Assembly: GCA_001898705.1 (NCBI GenBank)
Contig: MKUU01000063.1
Span: 1-50,535, forward strand
Reading direction: 5' to 3'
DNA: 50,535 bases
Source of the DNA: Caedibacter sp. 38-128
Lineage (GTDB): Bacteria; Pseudomonadota; Alphaproteobacteria; Caedimonadales; Caedimonadaceae
A program made the translations under genes and the position numbers. Numbering within the stretch: the stretch's first letter is position 1; every line of letters begins with the position of its first letter. Positions 35,690 to 46,016 of this stretch are shown one piece after another. The notes under the pieces were generated by a model, which was given only the letters and a program-made list of their open reading frames with translations, made no database searches and had not been told where the DNA came from.

Positions 35690-35702
35690 GAGGGAAAAAT
35701 AG

Positions 35703-36467
35703 ATGACAATTTCTTATCGTACTTATGGTCATGGTTCAGAGCATGTGATTGTAATGCATGATTGGTTTTATACGAGTTATGAGTCTATTCAACCTTACTT
35801 AAATGTTGAGAGGTTTACTTATGCTTTTGTTGATCTGCGAGGGTATGGCCGCTCTAAAGGAATTTCTGGTGAATGTTCAGTCGAAGAAACAACCCAAGAT
35901 ATTTTGCAAATAGCTGATGTTCTAAAATGGAGTCAATTTCATATTATTGGGCACTCGATGAGTGGAATGATTGCTCAATATGTTGCGTATAAAGCGCAAG
36001 AGCGGGTTTTATCGTGTATTGCGATTACGCCTGTACCAGCTTGCGGTTCTCCTGTGCCTGAAGAGGTAAAAGCGTTTTTATCAGATGGAGCTCGAGATAA
36101 TGATGAAATTGCTGAGCAAATGATTGGTTTCATGACCAGCCATCGTTATGGAAAACAATTTACAAACCTAAAAGTACAGCAATGGAGACAATATTCTGTT
36201 TCAGAGGCAAGAGTTGCTTATCTGAATATGTTCACAGAAACTAATTTTGTTGATCATATTAAAGGCCTTAAGACACCTATTTTGGTAATAGCAGGTGCGC
36301 ACGATGCAGAAGGATCTCGGGAAGCTGTTATGCAAGAAACATTTGGAAAATGGTATCCTAAAGCTCAAATAGTCGTTTTAGAAGGGACGGGACATTATCC
36401 AATGCAAGAAGTACCTGTCGCTATAGCTTATGCCATTGAGACATTTCTTGAAAAGAACTTATTATAA
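35703..36467 (+). CDS. alpha/beta hydrolase
   Basis: An alpha/beta hydrolase of 254 residues. The nucleophile elbow is GHSMSGMIA (Ser about 84), the oxyanion region VMHDWFY, the Asp is likely in VIAGAHDAEGS, and the His in EGTGHYPMQEVP. Fold and catalytic triad are clear, but the substrate is not. It is 13 bases after asnB with an AGGG-type ribosome site, so the two are likely co-transcribed. There is no signal peptide. Confidence 0.87.
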   Translation: MTISYRTYGHGSEHVIVMHDWFYTSYESIQPYLNVERFTYAFVDLRGYGRSKGISGECSVEETTQDILQIADVLKWSQFHIIGHSMSGMIAQYVAYKAQERVLSCIAITPVPACGSPVPEEVKAFLSDGARDNDEIAEQMIGFMTSHRYGKQFTNLKVQQWRQYSVSEARVAYLNMFTETNFVDHIKGLKTPILVIAGAHDAEGSREAVMQETFGKWYPKAQIVVLEGTGHYPMQEVPVAIAYAIETFLEKNLL

Positions 36468-36559
36468 TAAATTATTTTTCAATAATTTTTCAATTAGTTG
36501 ATACATGTTAAATAAGTTAAAATAAGTATCATAATCTTACCTAAGTGGTGGTTTGTATC

Positions 36560-38347
36560 ATGTTACCTAGAACTCTTTCAGCTTTTATCTGGTATTTTGC
36601 AAAAAGATATAAAATTGGGCTATTAGGTTTATGTACGGTAGCATTCTTATGGGCTTTAGAAAAATCACTATCTCCTTATTTATTAAAAGTTCTTATTAAT
36701 AAGGTTGCTGCTACAGCTTCTTATCCCGGAGATCTCGTAGAAGTAATTATGCTTCCTGCCATGGCTTACTACATATCTTCAAACAGTTCTCTGATTTTTT
36801 TTAGGTTTTATGACTATATATTTCTAAAGACGATACCATGTTTACAAAAAGAAATATGGGTAGAGATGTTTTCTTATTTAAGTCGCCATTCACATAGCTA
36901 TTTTCATAATCATTATGCTGGAGCATTAGCAAATAAAATTAGTGATATGGTACGCTCTGTTGAAATTATAGTAACGATGATGAGTGATGTTTTACTTTCT
37001 CATCTATTAGCTTTAATCATTGCAAGCATTACGTTGTTATTTATTCATCCGATATTAGGTTTAATTTTAATTCTTTGGGCAGGTTGTTTTGTTGCTATTA
37101 GCCTACATTTTTCGAAAAAAACTAAGAAGTATACAAAGCTTCTGGCAGAGGCACGAAGCACGTTAAGTGGAAAAGCCGTGGATAGCCTTACAAATACTTC
37201 AAATGTTCGTTTGTTTTCTGCTTATGAATATGAAAATGAATATTTAAGTATAACGCTTGAGGACGTACGAACTAAAGATCAATGGCTTCAAAGATATTTA
37301 CTTAAAGTGAAAGCTGTTCAAGGGGCTGCTCATGGTTTTTTGATGGCACTAATGTTAAGTGCCTTAATTTATGGCCGTCTTAGAGGGGGTATTACCATAG
37401 GAGATTTTGCGCTTGTCCTTGTGTTAGCACAAAATATTGCAGACATTGTTTTTCGGTTTTCAGAAAAGCTTTTGAAATTTGCAGAAGCTCAGGGGGTAGG
37501 GAAGCAAGCATTAAGTATTATCGTACAGCCTCATGAAATTGTTAATAAGCCTTATGCTAAGACACTGTTGGTTGATAAAGGAAGTATTCGATTTGAAAAT
37601 GTAAATTTTGGCTATATTCGTAATGGTGGCCTGTTTAAAGATCTGAATATTGAAATTTACGGCCACCAAAAGGTCGGGCTTGTTGGATTTTCAGGTAGTG
37701 GTAAAACCACTTTTGTGAACCTTATATTAAGGAACTATGAGTTACAAAAAGGTAAAATTTTTATTGATAATCAAGATATTGCATCTGTTACCCAAGAATC
37801 TCTTCATAAGTCGATTAGTGCAATTCCTCAAGAACCTATATTATTTCACCGAAGTCTGATGGATAATATTCGCTATGGGAATTTTGATGCATCCGATCAA
37901 GAGGTTATAGAAGCTTCAAAAAAAGCATATTGTCATGATTTTATTATGCAAATTCCTGATACCTACAATACTCTTGTGGGAGAGAGAGGCGTGAAACTTT
38001 CGGGTGGACAGCGGCAGCGAATTGCAATTGCTCGAGCTATTTTAAAGAATGCGCCTATTATTTTATTGGATGAAGCCACCTCAGCTCTTGACTCAGAGAC
38101 TGAAAAAAAAATCCAAGAAAGCTTAGATTACCTTTTTAAGAATCGTACAGTGATGATTATCGCACATAGGCTCTCAACATTACGCGGCGTTGATCGTATT
38201 CTCGTATTTAAAGAAGGTCACATCGTTGAAGATGGTACACATAAGACTTTATTAGCCCAAGATGGACACTATGCAACACTTTGGAATATGCAAGCAGGTG
38301 GTTTTTTACCAAATAACAAGCCATGTAAAAATGCACAAAAAGTGTGA
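36560..38347 (+). CDS. ABC transporter, fused permease and ATPase
   Basis: A half-size ABC exporter of 595 residues from the ATG at 36560 (in-frame GTG codons at 36545 and 36548 are possible). Six membrane helices form the N-terminal half (FAKRYKIGLLGLCTVAFLWALE to ILAQNIADIV-type segments). The nucleotide-binding half has Walker A GFSGSGKT, Q-loop IPQEPILF, signature LSGGQRQRIAIARAIL, Walker B IILLDEATSALD and H-loop IAHRLST. It resembles lipid/drug/peptide exporters; the cargo is unknown. It is about 90 bases after the hydrolase gene, so membership in one operon is uncertain. Confidence 0.92.
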   Translation: MLPRTLSAFIWYFAKRYKIGLLGLCTVAFLWALEKSLSPYLLKVLINKVAATASYPGDLVEVIMLPAMAYYISSNSSLIFFRFYDYIFLKTIPCLQKEIWVEMFSYLSRHSHSYFHNHYAGALANKISDMVRSVEIIVTMMSDVLLSHLLALIIASITLLFIHPILGLILILWAGCFVAISLHFSKKTKKYTKLLAEARSTLSGKAVDSLTNTSNVRLFSAYEYENEYLSITLEDVRTKDQWLQRYLLKVKAVQGAAHGFLMALMLSALIYGRLRGGITIGDFALVLVLAQNIADIVFRFSEKLLKFAEAQGVGKQALSIIVQPHEIVNKPYAKTLLVDKGSIRFENVNFGYIRNGGLFKDLNIEIYGHQKVGLVGFSGSGKTTFVNLILRNYELQKGKIFIDNQDIASVTQESLHKSISAIPQEPILFHRSLMDNIRYGNFDASDQEVIEASKKAYCHDFIMQIPDTYNTLVGERGVKLSGGQRQRIAIARAILKNAPIILLDEATSALDSETEKKIQESLDYLFKNRTVMIIAHRLSTLRGVDRILVFKEGHIVEDGTHKTLLAQDGHYATLWNMQAGGFLPNNKPCKNAQKV

Positions 38348-38496
38348 AATTTCATAGGAACATATGAAAGTAGAAAATAGAAATATTCTTTTAATTTTTT
38401 AATGAATTAAGTTCCAACTGATAGAGCCAGTAGAAAAATCTATCTTGGGTTATTGTGGCATGTTATTAATACCCTGAGTTAGAAAGGAAATTATTC

Positions 38497-38916
38497 ATGA
38501 AGACTTTAAATTTATTTTTACTTATTAGTGCAGCAACGCTTGTTGCCTGTAATCATCGTGAGAGAGAGCCGATGCTTGGCTCTGAACCAGCTGAGCAAGC
38601 TCCTTTGCCACCGCATGCACCTATCCAACCTTTGGTGATAGGGCAGTCAGAAAAAATTAAATCTAGCGTCGCTGTACCTCAAAACCAAGAATCCATCCCG
38701 AATATTGTAATTCCTGAACAGGCCCCAGCAGATCAACAAGCAGAATGGCACCCTAAAGAAGGGGATCTCGTAAGAGCAGGTGAGCTTGTAATGAAGCTAA
38801 AGCAAGAGAAGGGGGGAAATCCGACGAATGAGGAAATGATTTCTTATCTTCAAAATAATATGGCGATAAGTTCAAGCCAGGCGCATCTAATTCTTGAAGA
38901 ATTGGGATTAGAGTAG
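38497..38916 (+). CDS. small putative lipoprotein of unknown function
   Basis: A 139-residue protein with signal peptide and lipobox LVAC (Cys18), so it is predicted to be lipidated. The middle is Pro/Gln rich (EPAEQAPLPPHAPIQPL) and low in complexity; the C-terminal 55 residues are a compact helical region (GDLVRAGELVMKLKQE, NPTNEEMISYLQNNMAIS, LILEELGLE) resembling a UBA-like or helix-turn-helix fold by eye, but no family is recognised. AAGGAAA precedes the ATG. A good terminator follows at 38941. Confidence 0.78.
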   Translation: MKTLNLFLLISAATLVACNHREREPMLGSEPAEQAPLPPHAPIQPLVIGQSEKIKSSVAVPQNQESIPNIVIPEQAPADQQAEWHPKEGDLVRAGELVMKLKQEKGGNPTNEEMISYLQNNMAISSSQAHLILEELGLE

Positions 38917-38940
38917 TTCTAAAAGTTATTTATAGTGAAA

Positions 38941-38973
38941 AAAGCTGAGGAAATAATATCCTCAGCTTTTTTT
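38941..38973 (+). terminator. intrinsic terminator after the small lipoprotein
   Basis: A 10-bp stem, AAAGCTGAGG at 38941-38950 with CCTCAGCTTT at 38960-38969, is followed by a TTTTTTT run. It may serve as a bidirectional terminator for the convergent MFS gene as well. Confidence 0.88.
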
Positions 38974-39003
38974 ATATGTTCATTTATAAGAACTATCCAG
39001 GTT

Positions 39004-40287
39004 TTAAGTAATTGAAGTACTTTTCTTCTTTCTATTATTTTTATACCCCAGGATGATAATCAAGACTAATAAAGATACTGTTGCAATCACGCCGCTGAAT
39101 GAAAATGATGCAACTTGCCCATAGTATTCTGAGATGACGCCTGCAAGGTGATCTGCAAAATAGGCAGAAATTGCACAGATAATGTAATAGCAACCGAAAC
39201 CCGTGCCTCGCAGATCGGTAGGGACAATTTCTGCAATTAAAGAAAGAAAAATATTTTGGGTCACACCATATTGAACACCCCAGAAAAAACACCCAACGTA
39301 AACCCAAAGGAGTGAATTCGCTGTTGCTAGGAAATGATCTGCAAGGATTAAGAACACAATTCCCATTGCTAAGAACCAATACCTATTCATGCGGTCAGCT
39401 AGTACGCCAACGGGATATGAAGAAAGGCACCATCCCGCATTAAAAATTAACATGATCGTTGGAGCATATTCGCTTTGAAGACCAAAATTATTATAAGCAT
39501 GCAGGGTTAAAAATGTTTCGCTAAAACGTGATAGCATAAAAATGGCAGCAACCAGCATTAAAAGCCAGAATGAGGATCCAAGAGCTGGCAAGTTTGACCA
39601 ATGCATGCGTGATCGATTTTTTTGTTCAGGCAGGGGAATTTCTGAAGAAACAGCAGAATGCGCAAACTTTTTAGGCTCATGAACAAAGAAAATAAGAATC
39701 AAAAAAGCGATGAATGCTGGCACGGCGGCTAACTGAAATACCTTTTGATAATCACCACCCATCCATAGCATTGCACCAATTCCTGCAACGGCACCAAGCA
39801 AAGATCCAGATTGTGCAAGAGTCCGTTTTAATCCATAAGAAGCACCGATGCGATTGGCAGGAGAAATATCTGCAACCATTGTATCTCGTGGAGTTGATTG
39901 GATACCATTTCCAAGTCGTTCGACAAGTCGAGCGCCAAAAAGAGGCATAAAGCTTGCAGCAAGACTGAAGATAACTCTTGAAATGACAAGCATGGTGTAT
40001 CCCACTACCATAACGGGTTTACGCCGACGTAGATAGTCACTAAACATGCCTGATAATAATTTCATTAAATAGGAACAACCTTCAGCGACACCCTCAACGA
40101 CTCCAATCCAGGCCATAGTGACGCCTAAAGATTTCATATAAATGCCAATGTAGCTGTAGACCATAATAAAGGATAAATTGACGAGAAACATCATCCAGCC
40201 AAGAGTCCATACAAGCCTAGGAATTGGTTCTAAAGTCGTGGTAGAAGGAAGAGATTCTTGGGAGGATTGTTTATGGGTAGTTGTCAT
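39004..40287 (-). CDS. MFS transporter
   Basis: A major-facilitator carrier of 427 residues with about 12 membrane helices. The loop 2-3 signature region is GMFSDYLRRRKPVMVVGY, and the second-half repeat is VGVLADRMNRYW. RLVERLGNGIQSTPRDTMVADISP is like a subgroup of MFS proteins found in many bacteria. The substrate cannot be told; drug or metabolite transport are both possible. A charged 30-residue N-tail precedes the first helix. It is convergent with the lipoprotein gene and divergent from the S9 peptidase gene. Confidence 0.88.
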   Translation of the reverse strand: MTTTHKQSSQESLPSTTTLEPIPRLVWTLGWMMFLVNLSFIMVYSYIGIYMKSLGVTMAWIGVVEGVAEGCSYLMKLLSGMFSDYLRRRKPVMVVGYTMLVISRVIFSLAASFMPLFGARLVERLGNGIQSTPRDTMVADISPANRIGASYGLKRTLAQSGSLLGAVAGIGAMLWMGGDYQKVFQLAAVPAFIAFLILIFFVHEPKKFAHSAVSSEIPLPEQKNRSRMHWSNLPALGSSFWLLMLVAAIFMLSRFSETFLTLHAYNNFGLQSEYAPTIMLIFNAGWCLSSYPVGVLADRMNRYWFLAMGIVFLILADHFLATANSLLWVYVGCFFWGVQYGVTQNIFLSLIAEIVPTDLRGTGFGCYYIICAISAYFADHLAGVISEYYGQVASFSFSGVIATVSLLVLIIILGYKNNRKKKSTSIT

Positions 40288-40605
40288 TGTTAATCCAGAA
40301 TTATCATGTTGATATTCATAAACTTCATACCCTTTAAGAAAACTTAAGCTTACTAATACATATTCTGGAGTTGGAATTCAATGGCCTTAAATTTGATAAT
40401 TTAATTTTATGATCATTTGAGGGTATTTATGGGAGGATTTTTTTCTCAAGTGTTTGATAAAAAAAGTTTTATTTTTTTAATATTTAAAGATAATATTATG
40501 ATAAATAATTTTTGAAGCGATCCTAAAAAATAGAATATTTTTAAGTTATAACTATTTGAAAAAACAATATAAATAAATTTTTTTTAAGAATTAAAAAGGG
40601 GTTCT
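40288..40605. other. 318-base divergent intergenic region
   Basis: Very AT-rich stretch between the divergent MFS and S9 peptidase genes; it must contain both promoters. No distinct promoter pair, RNA or hairpin stands out. The only clear element is the AAAAAGGGG ribosome site just before the peptidase ATG. Confidence 0.4.
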
Positions 40606-42546
40606 ATGTCTTTTTCTAAAATGATTGAACGTGAAATTTTATTTGGTAATCCTGAACGAGTATGTGTTCGTCTTAGTCCTGATGGCAAATATCTAACATA
40701 TATTGCTCCATATCAGGGAGTGTTAAATATTTGGATTGCACCTCTTGATAACATTAATAAAGCTTGTGCTATCACGCAGGATCAAAAGCGAGGGATTCAT
40801 ACTTATAACTGGTCTTTTGATGGTAAGACCCTTCTTTACATGAAAGATCAAGAAGGAGATGAGAATTGGCAACTTTTTTCTGTTGATGTGCAAACGATGC
40901 AGCATAATTGCTTAACTCCCCAATCTAACATTCAAGCACGCATCGAAAAGTTAAGCCCCTCATTCCCTCAAGAATTGCTTATTGCAATAAATGATAGAGA
41001 TCCCGCTTATCACGATCTTTATAGGCTTAATATACAAACCGGAGAAAAAGTTCTTATCTTTAAAAATGAAGAATACAATGGTTATATTTGTGATGAAAAT
41101 CTTGAATTAAAGCTCTTGACTCAAGAAACATCTGAAGGAGGAAGTGCATGGTTCCATTTTAAAGATGGAAATATCACGTCTTTTCAAGAGATTCCAGTAG
41201 AAGATCGCCTCACAACAGCGCCACTGCGTTTCAATAAAGAAGGTTCAAAACTCTATTTCATTGATAGTCGTGGGCGCGATACAGGAGGACTCTTTGAGTT
41301 TAATTTTAAGACAAGAGTTCAAACACTGATAGGAGAGGATTCACGTACTGATGTAAGTGATATTATGGTAAATCCAGTCACAAAAGAGATTGAGGCTTAT
41401 GCGATAACTTATGGTCGAAAAGAGTGGAATTTCTGTGATGAAAAGATCGCTGAAGAATTAAAAAATTTCCAGACGATAAAAGAAGGGGATGTTGAAGTAT
41501 TATCACGGACTTTGAATGATCAACATTGGATAGTGGGATTCATAAAGGATAATGGTCCTTTGGATTACTATCACTATGATCGTCGGCAAAAACAAAGAAC
41601 TTTCCTCTTTTCAAATCGACCTAACCTTGAAAATATGCCTCTTGTAAAGATGAGGCCGACTATCATTAAAGCACGTGATGGTTTAGATCTAATGTGCTAT
41701 TTAAGCTTACCAGACGATTCTGAAAAACCATCACAACCGTTACCGCTTGTTTTGCTCGTTCATGGGGGGCCTTCGGCTCGAGACTATTGGGGATATGAGC
41801 CAATTCCACAATGGCTTGCAAATCGAGGCTATACTGTTTTAAGTGTAAATTATCGTGGATCCACTGGTTTTGGGAAAGATTTTCTTAATGCCGGCAATGG
41901 TGAATGGGGACGAAAGATGCATGAAGATCTTTTGGACGCTATACAATGGGTAATTGATCAAAAAATTGCAGACTCTCAAAAGATAGCTATTATGGGAGGA
42001 AGCTATGGCGGGTATGCGACACTTGTGGGGTTGACTTTTACACCTGATACGTTTGCTTGTGGCATCGATATTGTAGGTCCCTCTAATTTGGTAACTTTGG
42101 TTGAGAGTATTCCTCCTTACTGGAAGCCTTACCTTGCAGCATTTAAAGTAACAATTGGTGCTGATTTTGATACTGTAGAAGGAAAAGAATTTCTGAAGAA
42201 ACGCTCACCTATTCATCATGTAAATAAAATTAAAAAACCTCTCTTAATTTGTCAGGGTTCTAATGATCCTCGTGTCAAACAAGCAGAATCGGATCAAATT
42301 GTTAAAGCGATGGAAGAAAAGAAGATACCTGTTACTTATGTTCTCTATCCAGATGAAGGACATGGGTTAACACGTCCTGAAAATAGATTATCATTTTTCG
42401 GTATTGCTGAAGCTTTTCTTGCTCAAAATTTGGGAGGAAGGAAGCAACCACTTGGACCAGCTGATTTTAAAGAGTCTTCATTCCAAATTAAAGCAGGAAA
42501 AGAAGTTATCGCGGATCTCAAAAATTATGACGTTGAACAAAGTTGA
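40606..42546 (+). CDS. S9 family (prolyl oligopeptidase-like) serine peptidase
   Basis: A cytoplasmic-looking S9 peptidase of 646 residues, with no signal peptide. The N-terminal half is a beta-propeller with WD40-like repeats (VRLSPDGKYLTYIAP, NWSFDGKTLLYMKD), and the C-terminal hydrolase has GGSYGGYATLVG (Ser nucleophile), GSNDPRVKQAESDQI (Asp) and DEGHGLTRPEN (His). It is similar to acylaminoacyl/dipeptidyl peptidases that clip short peptides, and could help salvage host peptides (inference). It overlaps the next gene's upstream region by a few bases. Confidence 0.92.
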   Translation: MSFSKMIEREILFGNPERVCVRLSPDGKYLTYIAPYQGVLNIWIAPLDNINKACAITQDQKRGIHTYNWSFDGKTLLYMKDQEGDENWQLFSVDVQTMQHNCLTPQSNIQARIEKLSPSFPQELLIAINDRDPAYHDLYRLNIQTGEKVLIFKNEEYNGYICDENLELKLLTQETSEGGSAWFHFKDGNITSFQEIPVEDRLTTAPLRFNKEGSKLYFIDSRGRDTGGLFEFNFKTRVQTLIGEDSRTDVSDIMVNPVTKEIEAYAITYGRKEWNFCDEKIAEELKNFQTIKEGDVEVLSRTLNDQHWIVGFIKDNGPLDYYHYDRRQKQRTFLFSNRPNLENMPLVKMRPTIIKARDGLDLMCYLSLPDDSEKPSQPLPLVLLVHGGPSARDYWGYEPIPQWLANRGYTVLSVNYRGSTGFGKDFLNAGNGEWGRKMHEDLLDAIQWVIDQKIADSQKIAIMGGSYGGYATLVGLTFTPDTFACGIDIVGPSNLVTLVESIPPYWKPYLAAFKVTIGADFDTVEGKEFLKKRSPIHHVNKIKKPLLICQGSNDPRVKQAESDQIVKAMEEKKIPVTYVLYPDEGHGLTRPENRLSFFGIAEAFLAQNLGGRKQPLGPADFKESSFQIKAGKEVIADLKNYDVEQS

Positions 42547-42554
42547 GTAATATT

Positions 42555-42854
42555 ATGTCAGATGTACGCATTTATAAACCTACAAAAACAGCCATGCAAT
42601 CTGGAGTTGGGCGAACAAAAATTTGGGTACTCGAGTTTATTCAGCCGGCACAGCTTTACGTTGAACCCTTAATGAAGTGGACGGGTTCTGTTAAAACAAA
42701 TTCAGTGCAACCAAAGCTTTTTTTTGAGTCATGTGAAAAGGCGATTGAGTACGCTAAATCAAAAAATTTATCGTATTTAGTTGATGAGGCGCGTCCTTTA
42801 AAAATGAGATTTAAACGTTATAGCGACAATTTTATAGATTCCAAAAAACTTTAA
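42555..42854 (+). CDS. complex I accessory subunit (NDUFS4/ETC_C1 family)
   Basis: A protein of the ETC_C1_NDUFA4/NDUFS4-like family, a peripheral NADH dehydrogenase subunit of alphaproteobacteria and mitochondria. ATG 42555 (99 residues) is chosen over TTG 42543. Conserved segments are VRIYKPTKTAMQSGVGRTKIWVLEF, the WTGS motif in MKWTGSVKTNSVQPKLFF, and the region after AIEYAKSKNLSYLV. No other complex I gene is nearby, which is normal for this subunit. It follows the S9 gene almost without gap. Confidence 0.9.
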   Translation: MSDVRIYKPTKTAMQSGVGRTKIWVLEFIQPAQLYVEPLMKWTGSVKTNSVQPKLFFESCEKAIEYAKSKNLSYLVDEARPLKMRFKRYSDNFIDSKKL

Positions 42855-42916
42855 TAAATATTTTTCTTGCTTTATGTTATGCAGGTCGTGTAAACAAAAG
42901 CCATTCCCATTCTTAT

Positions 42917-42993
<77 letters not shown>

Positions 42994-43189
42994 ATTTTAT
43001 ACTTTTTCCTCATCTTATATAGTGGTTGTTTTCTTAGCTTTTCATATTATCGCTGTCCTTTATCACCATATCGTGCGACAAGATAATATTTTAAGTCAAA
43101 TTTTATTAATTATAAAAGTTTAATAAACCCATTGCTCTAAAGTTGTGTTCTCGTTAAGATCTAGCCTTATAATTTTAAAGAGGTTTTAA

Positions 43190-44839
43190 ATGTTAATTGA
43201 AAAAATTCGGGCGCACTCTGAGAGTTGGTGGTTTCGTGCATTCCTTGGAATCTTAGCAATAACCTTTGGTTTTCTTTGGTATGGAAATGATCTAATTTTA
43301 GGAAGCCGAGGTGGCGGAATGACAGTAGCCTCTGTTGGAGGCACAAAAATTACACTTCAACAGTTTTCAAGAAGTCTTAATCTTGAACTCGCTCGAGTAG
43401 AAACAAGCCTTAAACAAAAACTTCTTCCTGAACAACAAAAACAGTTTTATCCTTTAATTCTAGAGCGTTTGGTAAATGATACCCTTCTTAATAAAGAAAC
43501 ACAAAGGTTAGGGGTTACTGTTACGGATGATTTTTTACGCAGAATTGTAACGGAAGATAAAAATTTTCATGATGAAAAAGGCGTATTTGATCGCCAAAGA
43601 TTTAATATTTTTCTTTCTCAAACAGGATTAACGGAAGTAAATTTCTTTAATGAAATTCGTCAAGAAATTTTAAGGAATGAACTTATGGAAGCTGTTTTTG
43701 GAGGAATTAAGGCGCCTGCAAGTTTGGTCCAAAGAATATATGCATTTGTTGAGCAAAAAAGGTTGATTTCTATTGCGACTATTGAGAGTGCAAAAATAAA
43801 GCTTGATCATGAACCTACTCAAGAAGAAGTAAAAGGTTTTTATGATAAAAATAGTACTCTTTTTACAGCGCCAGAATATAGAGATATTTCTGCATTAATA
43901 TTAACGCCTACTGTCGTAATGCCATTAATTCAATTAGATGAGGCACAAATTAAACAAGCTTATGAAACGCGTCGTGAGGAATTTAAAGAGCAAAGTTTTG
44001 CTAAAGTAAAAGATAAAATATCTGATGATTTGAAGAAACAAATGGCGGCAGATAAGCTTTACGAATTAACCAATAAGATTGATGATGCTATTGGAGGAGG
44101 CGCAACTCTTGAAGAAGTTTCTAAGAAGTATCAAATACCAATGGTTCATTTTTCTAAAGTGGCTAATGATGGAAAATTTGCTCCTAATACACAAGCTTCT
44201 AGAGACCAACTTGATGATCAGGCTTTGACTTCAAAAATTATTAAAGATGCTTTTCAGCAAACACTTAATGTTGTGGGTAGTGCTATGGAAGCTGGGGAAA
44301 GTAAGTATTTTATTGCGCGAGTTGACAAAATTTACCTTTCCCAATTGCTTCCTTTTGATCAAGTAAAGACGGAAGCTCGCATAGCTCTAGCATCTCAACT
44401 AAGGTCTCAAAAAGCAGCAAATTTAGGGTTGCAATGGGTTGAAAAGATTAACCAAGGAGGGAACTTGGATGCTCTTGCAGGACTCCAAGGGGCTAAAGTG
44501 TCGCAGATTAAATTAGGCCGACAAGGTCCCGTTGCTCCTAGTAGTATTCATTTTTCTGATGAGTTCATTTCAAAACTTTATCTCTTGCCTAAGAAATTTG
44601 CGGCAGCTACATCTTTGTTAAATGACAAAGGCGAAAAAGATATTATTGTGGCTACTGTAAAAGACATAGAAGCCGTTTCTATAGAAAGAGCCAAGAATGA
44701 ATTAGAGGGATTCACATTAAAGATGAACCAAGAACTGGCCAATGATCTTTTAAGTCAATATTTAGGATCACTACGTCAGCGATTTTCCGTAGATTATAAT
44801 AAGAAACTTTTTGCACAGCTTATGAATGCAAAGTCTTAG
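43190..44839 (+). CDS. ppiD: SurA_N/PpiD-type periplasmic chaperone-isomerase
   Basis: An inner-membrane-anchored periplasmic folding helper. Of 549 residues, a cytoplasmic stub (MLIEKIRAHSESWWFRA) precedes one membrane span at about 18-34 (FLGILAITFGFLWYGND), then a SurA_N-like helical region with VASVGGTKITLQQFSR and LLNKETQRLGVTVTDDFLRR, a parvulin-like middle and a C-terminal helical arm. The parvulin domain is degenerate, as in other PpiD proteins. E. coli PpiD works with YfgM at SecYEG, and a YfgM-like gene is at 22631. It is followed after 23 bases by pntAA. Confidence 0.9.
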   Translation: MLIEKIRAHSESWWFRAFLGILAITFGFLWYGNDLILGSRGGGMTVASVGGTKITLQQFSRSLNLELARVETSLKQKLLPEQQKQFYPLILERLVNDTLLNKETQRLGVTVTDDFLRRIVTEDKNFHDEKGVFDRQRFNIFLSQTGLTEVNFFNEIRQEILRNELMEAVFGGIKAPASLVQRIYAFVEQKRLISIATIESAKIKLDHEPTQEEVKGFYDKNSTLFTAPEYRDISALILTPTVVMPLIQLDEAQIKQAYETRREEFKEQSFAKVKDKISDDLKKQMAADKLYELTNKIDDAIGGGATLEEVSKKYQIPMVHFSKVANDGKFAPNTQASRDQLDDQALTSKIIKDAFQQTLNVVGSAMEAGESKYFIARVDKIYLSQLLPFDQVKTEARIALASQLRSQKAANLGLQWVEKINQGGNLDALAGLQGAKVSQIKLGRQGPVAPSSIHFSDEFISKLYLLPKKFAAATSLLNDKGEKDIIVATVKDIEAVSIERAKNELEGFTLKMNQELANDLLSQYLGSLRQRFSVDYNKKLFAQLMNAKS

Positions 44840-44862
44840 TAAATTAATAAGGAAGGCTAAAA

Positions 44863-46005
44863 ATGAAAATAGCAATACCCAAAGAGAGAAGAGTTGGAGA
44901 AACACGCGTTGCAGCTTCTCCTGATACAGTTAAGAAATTAGTCGGAATGGGATTTGATGTTGTCGTTGAAAAAGAAGCTGGTATTACAGCTTCAATCCCT
45001 GATGATAAATACATAGAAGCTGGTGCAACCATAATGAAGGATTTTTCGAGTACGGTTTCTCAAGCTCAAATTATTTTGAAGGTTCAAAGCCCATTGCATA
45101 AAGGTGAGGGTGAGCTCGATGAAATTTCTTTGTTGCCTCGGGATTCAATTTTAATTGGGATGTTGTCTCCTTATAGTAATCGTGAACAACTTAGCTATTA
45201 CAATAAATCTAAAATAACATCATTTTCTCTAGAATTTGTGCCACGTATTACGCGTGCACAATCAATGGATGTATTATCTTCTCAAACTAACCTTGCTGGA
45301 TATCGTGCTGTTATTGAAGCCGCTCAAGTTTTTGATCGGGCATTTCCTATGATGATGACGGCTGCAGGGACAATTGCACCTGCTCGCATTTTAGTGTTGG
45401 GTGCAGGCGTTGCTGGTCTTCAGGCTATAGCAACAGCAAGACGTTTGGGTGCTGTCGTTTCTGCCTTTGATGTGAGAGCTGCTGCAAAAGAACAGGTGGA
45501 AAGCTTAGGCGCAACTTTTGTGTTTGTTGAAGCAGATGAAAGTGGTGAAGGATCTGGCGGATATGCAAAAGAGATGAGTGAAGATTATAAAAAACGTCAA
45601 TCTGCAAAAATCAAAGAAGAAATTGCCAAGAATGATATCGTTATTACGACAGCTCTTATTCCTGGAAAGCAAGCCCCACTCTTAATTACAGAAGATATGG
45701 TTGAAGCAATGAAGCCTGGTTCTGTTGTGGTGGATATGGCAATTGAGGCAGGGGGAAATTGTAGTCTGACGGAATTTGGGAAGGTTAAAGAAAAATATGG
45801 CGTAAAAATAGTTGGCTATCCTCAGCTAGCGACTCGATTGCCTAGAGATGCAAGCGCTTTGTACGCTCGCAATGTCTTAAACTTTTTATCACTTCTTTAT
45901 GATAAAGAAGCCAAGACACTAAAATTGGAGTTTGAAGATGAAATTCTTCAGGCCGCAGTTTTAACCCATGGTGGGAAAATTATTCATCCGCAATTTCAAT
46001 CTTAA
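44863..46005 (+). CDS. pntAA: NAD(P) transhydrogenase subunit alpha part 1 (soluble domain I)
   Basis: NAD(H)-binding domain of the proton-translocating transhydrogenase. Of 380 residues, [26 protein letters not shown] is the family start, [28 protein letters not shown] the dinucleotide-binding motif, and [15 protein letters not shown] a conserved loop. Alphaproteobacteria often split PntA into AA and AB, as here. AAGGAAGG precedes the ATG. It forms an operon with pntAB (11-base gap) and pntB. It makes NADPH from NADH using the proton gradient. Confidence 0.96.
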   Translation: MKIAIPKERRVGETRVAASPDTVKKLVGMGFDVVVEKEAGITASIPDDKYIEAGATIMKDFSSTVSQAQIILKVQSPLHKGEGELDEISLLPRDSILIGMLSPYSNREQLSYYNKSKITSFSLEFVPRITRAQSMDVLSSQTNLAGYRAVIEAAQVFDRAFPMMMTAAGTIAPARILVLGAGVAGLQAIATARRLGAVVSAFDVRAAAKEQVESLGATFVFVEADESGEGSGGYAKEMSEDYKKRQSAKIKEEIAKNDIVITTALIPGKQAPLLITEDMVEAMKPGSVVVDMAIEAGGNCSLTEFGKVKEKYGVKIVGYPQLATRLPRDASALYARNVLNFLSLLYDKEAKTLKLEFEDEILQAAVLTHGGKIIHPQFQS

Positions 46006-46016
46006 GGAGATTAATA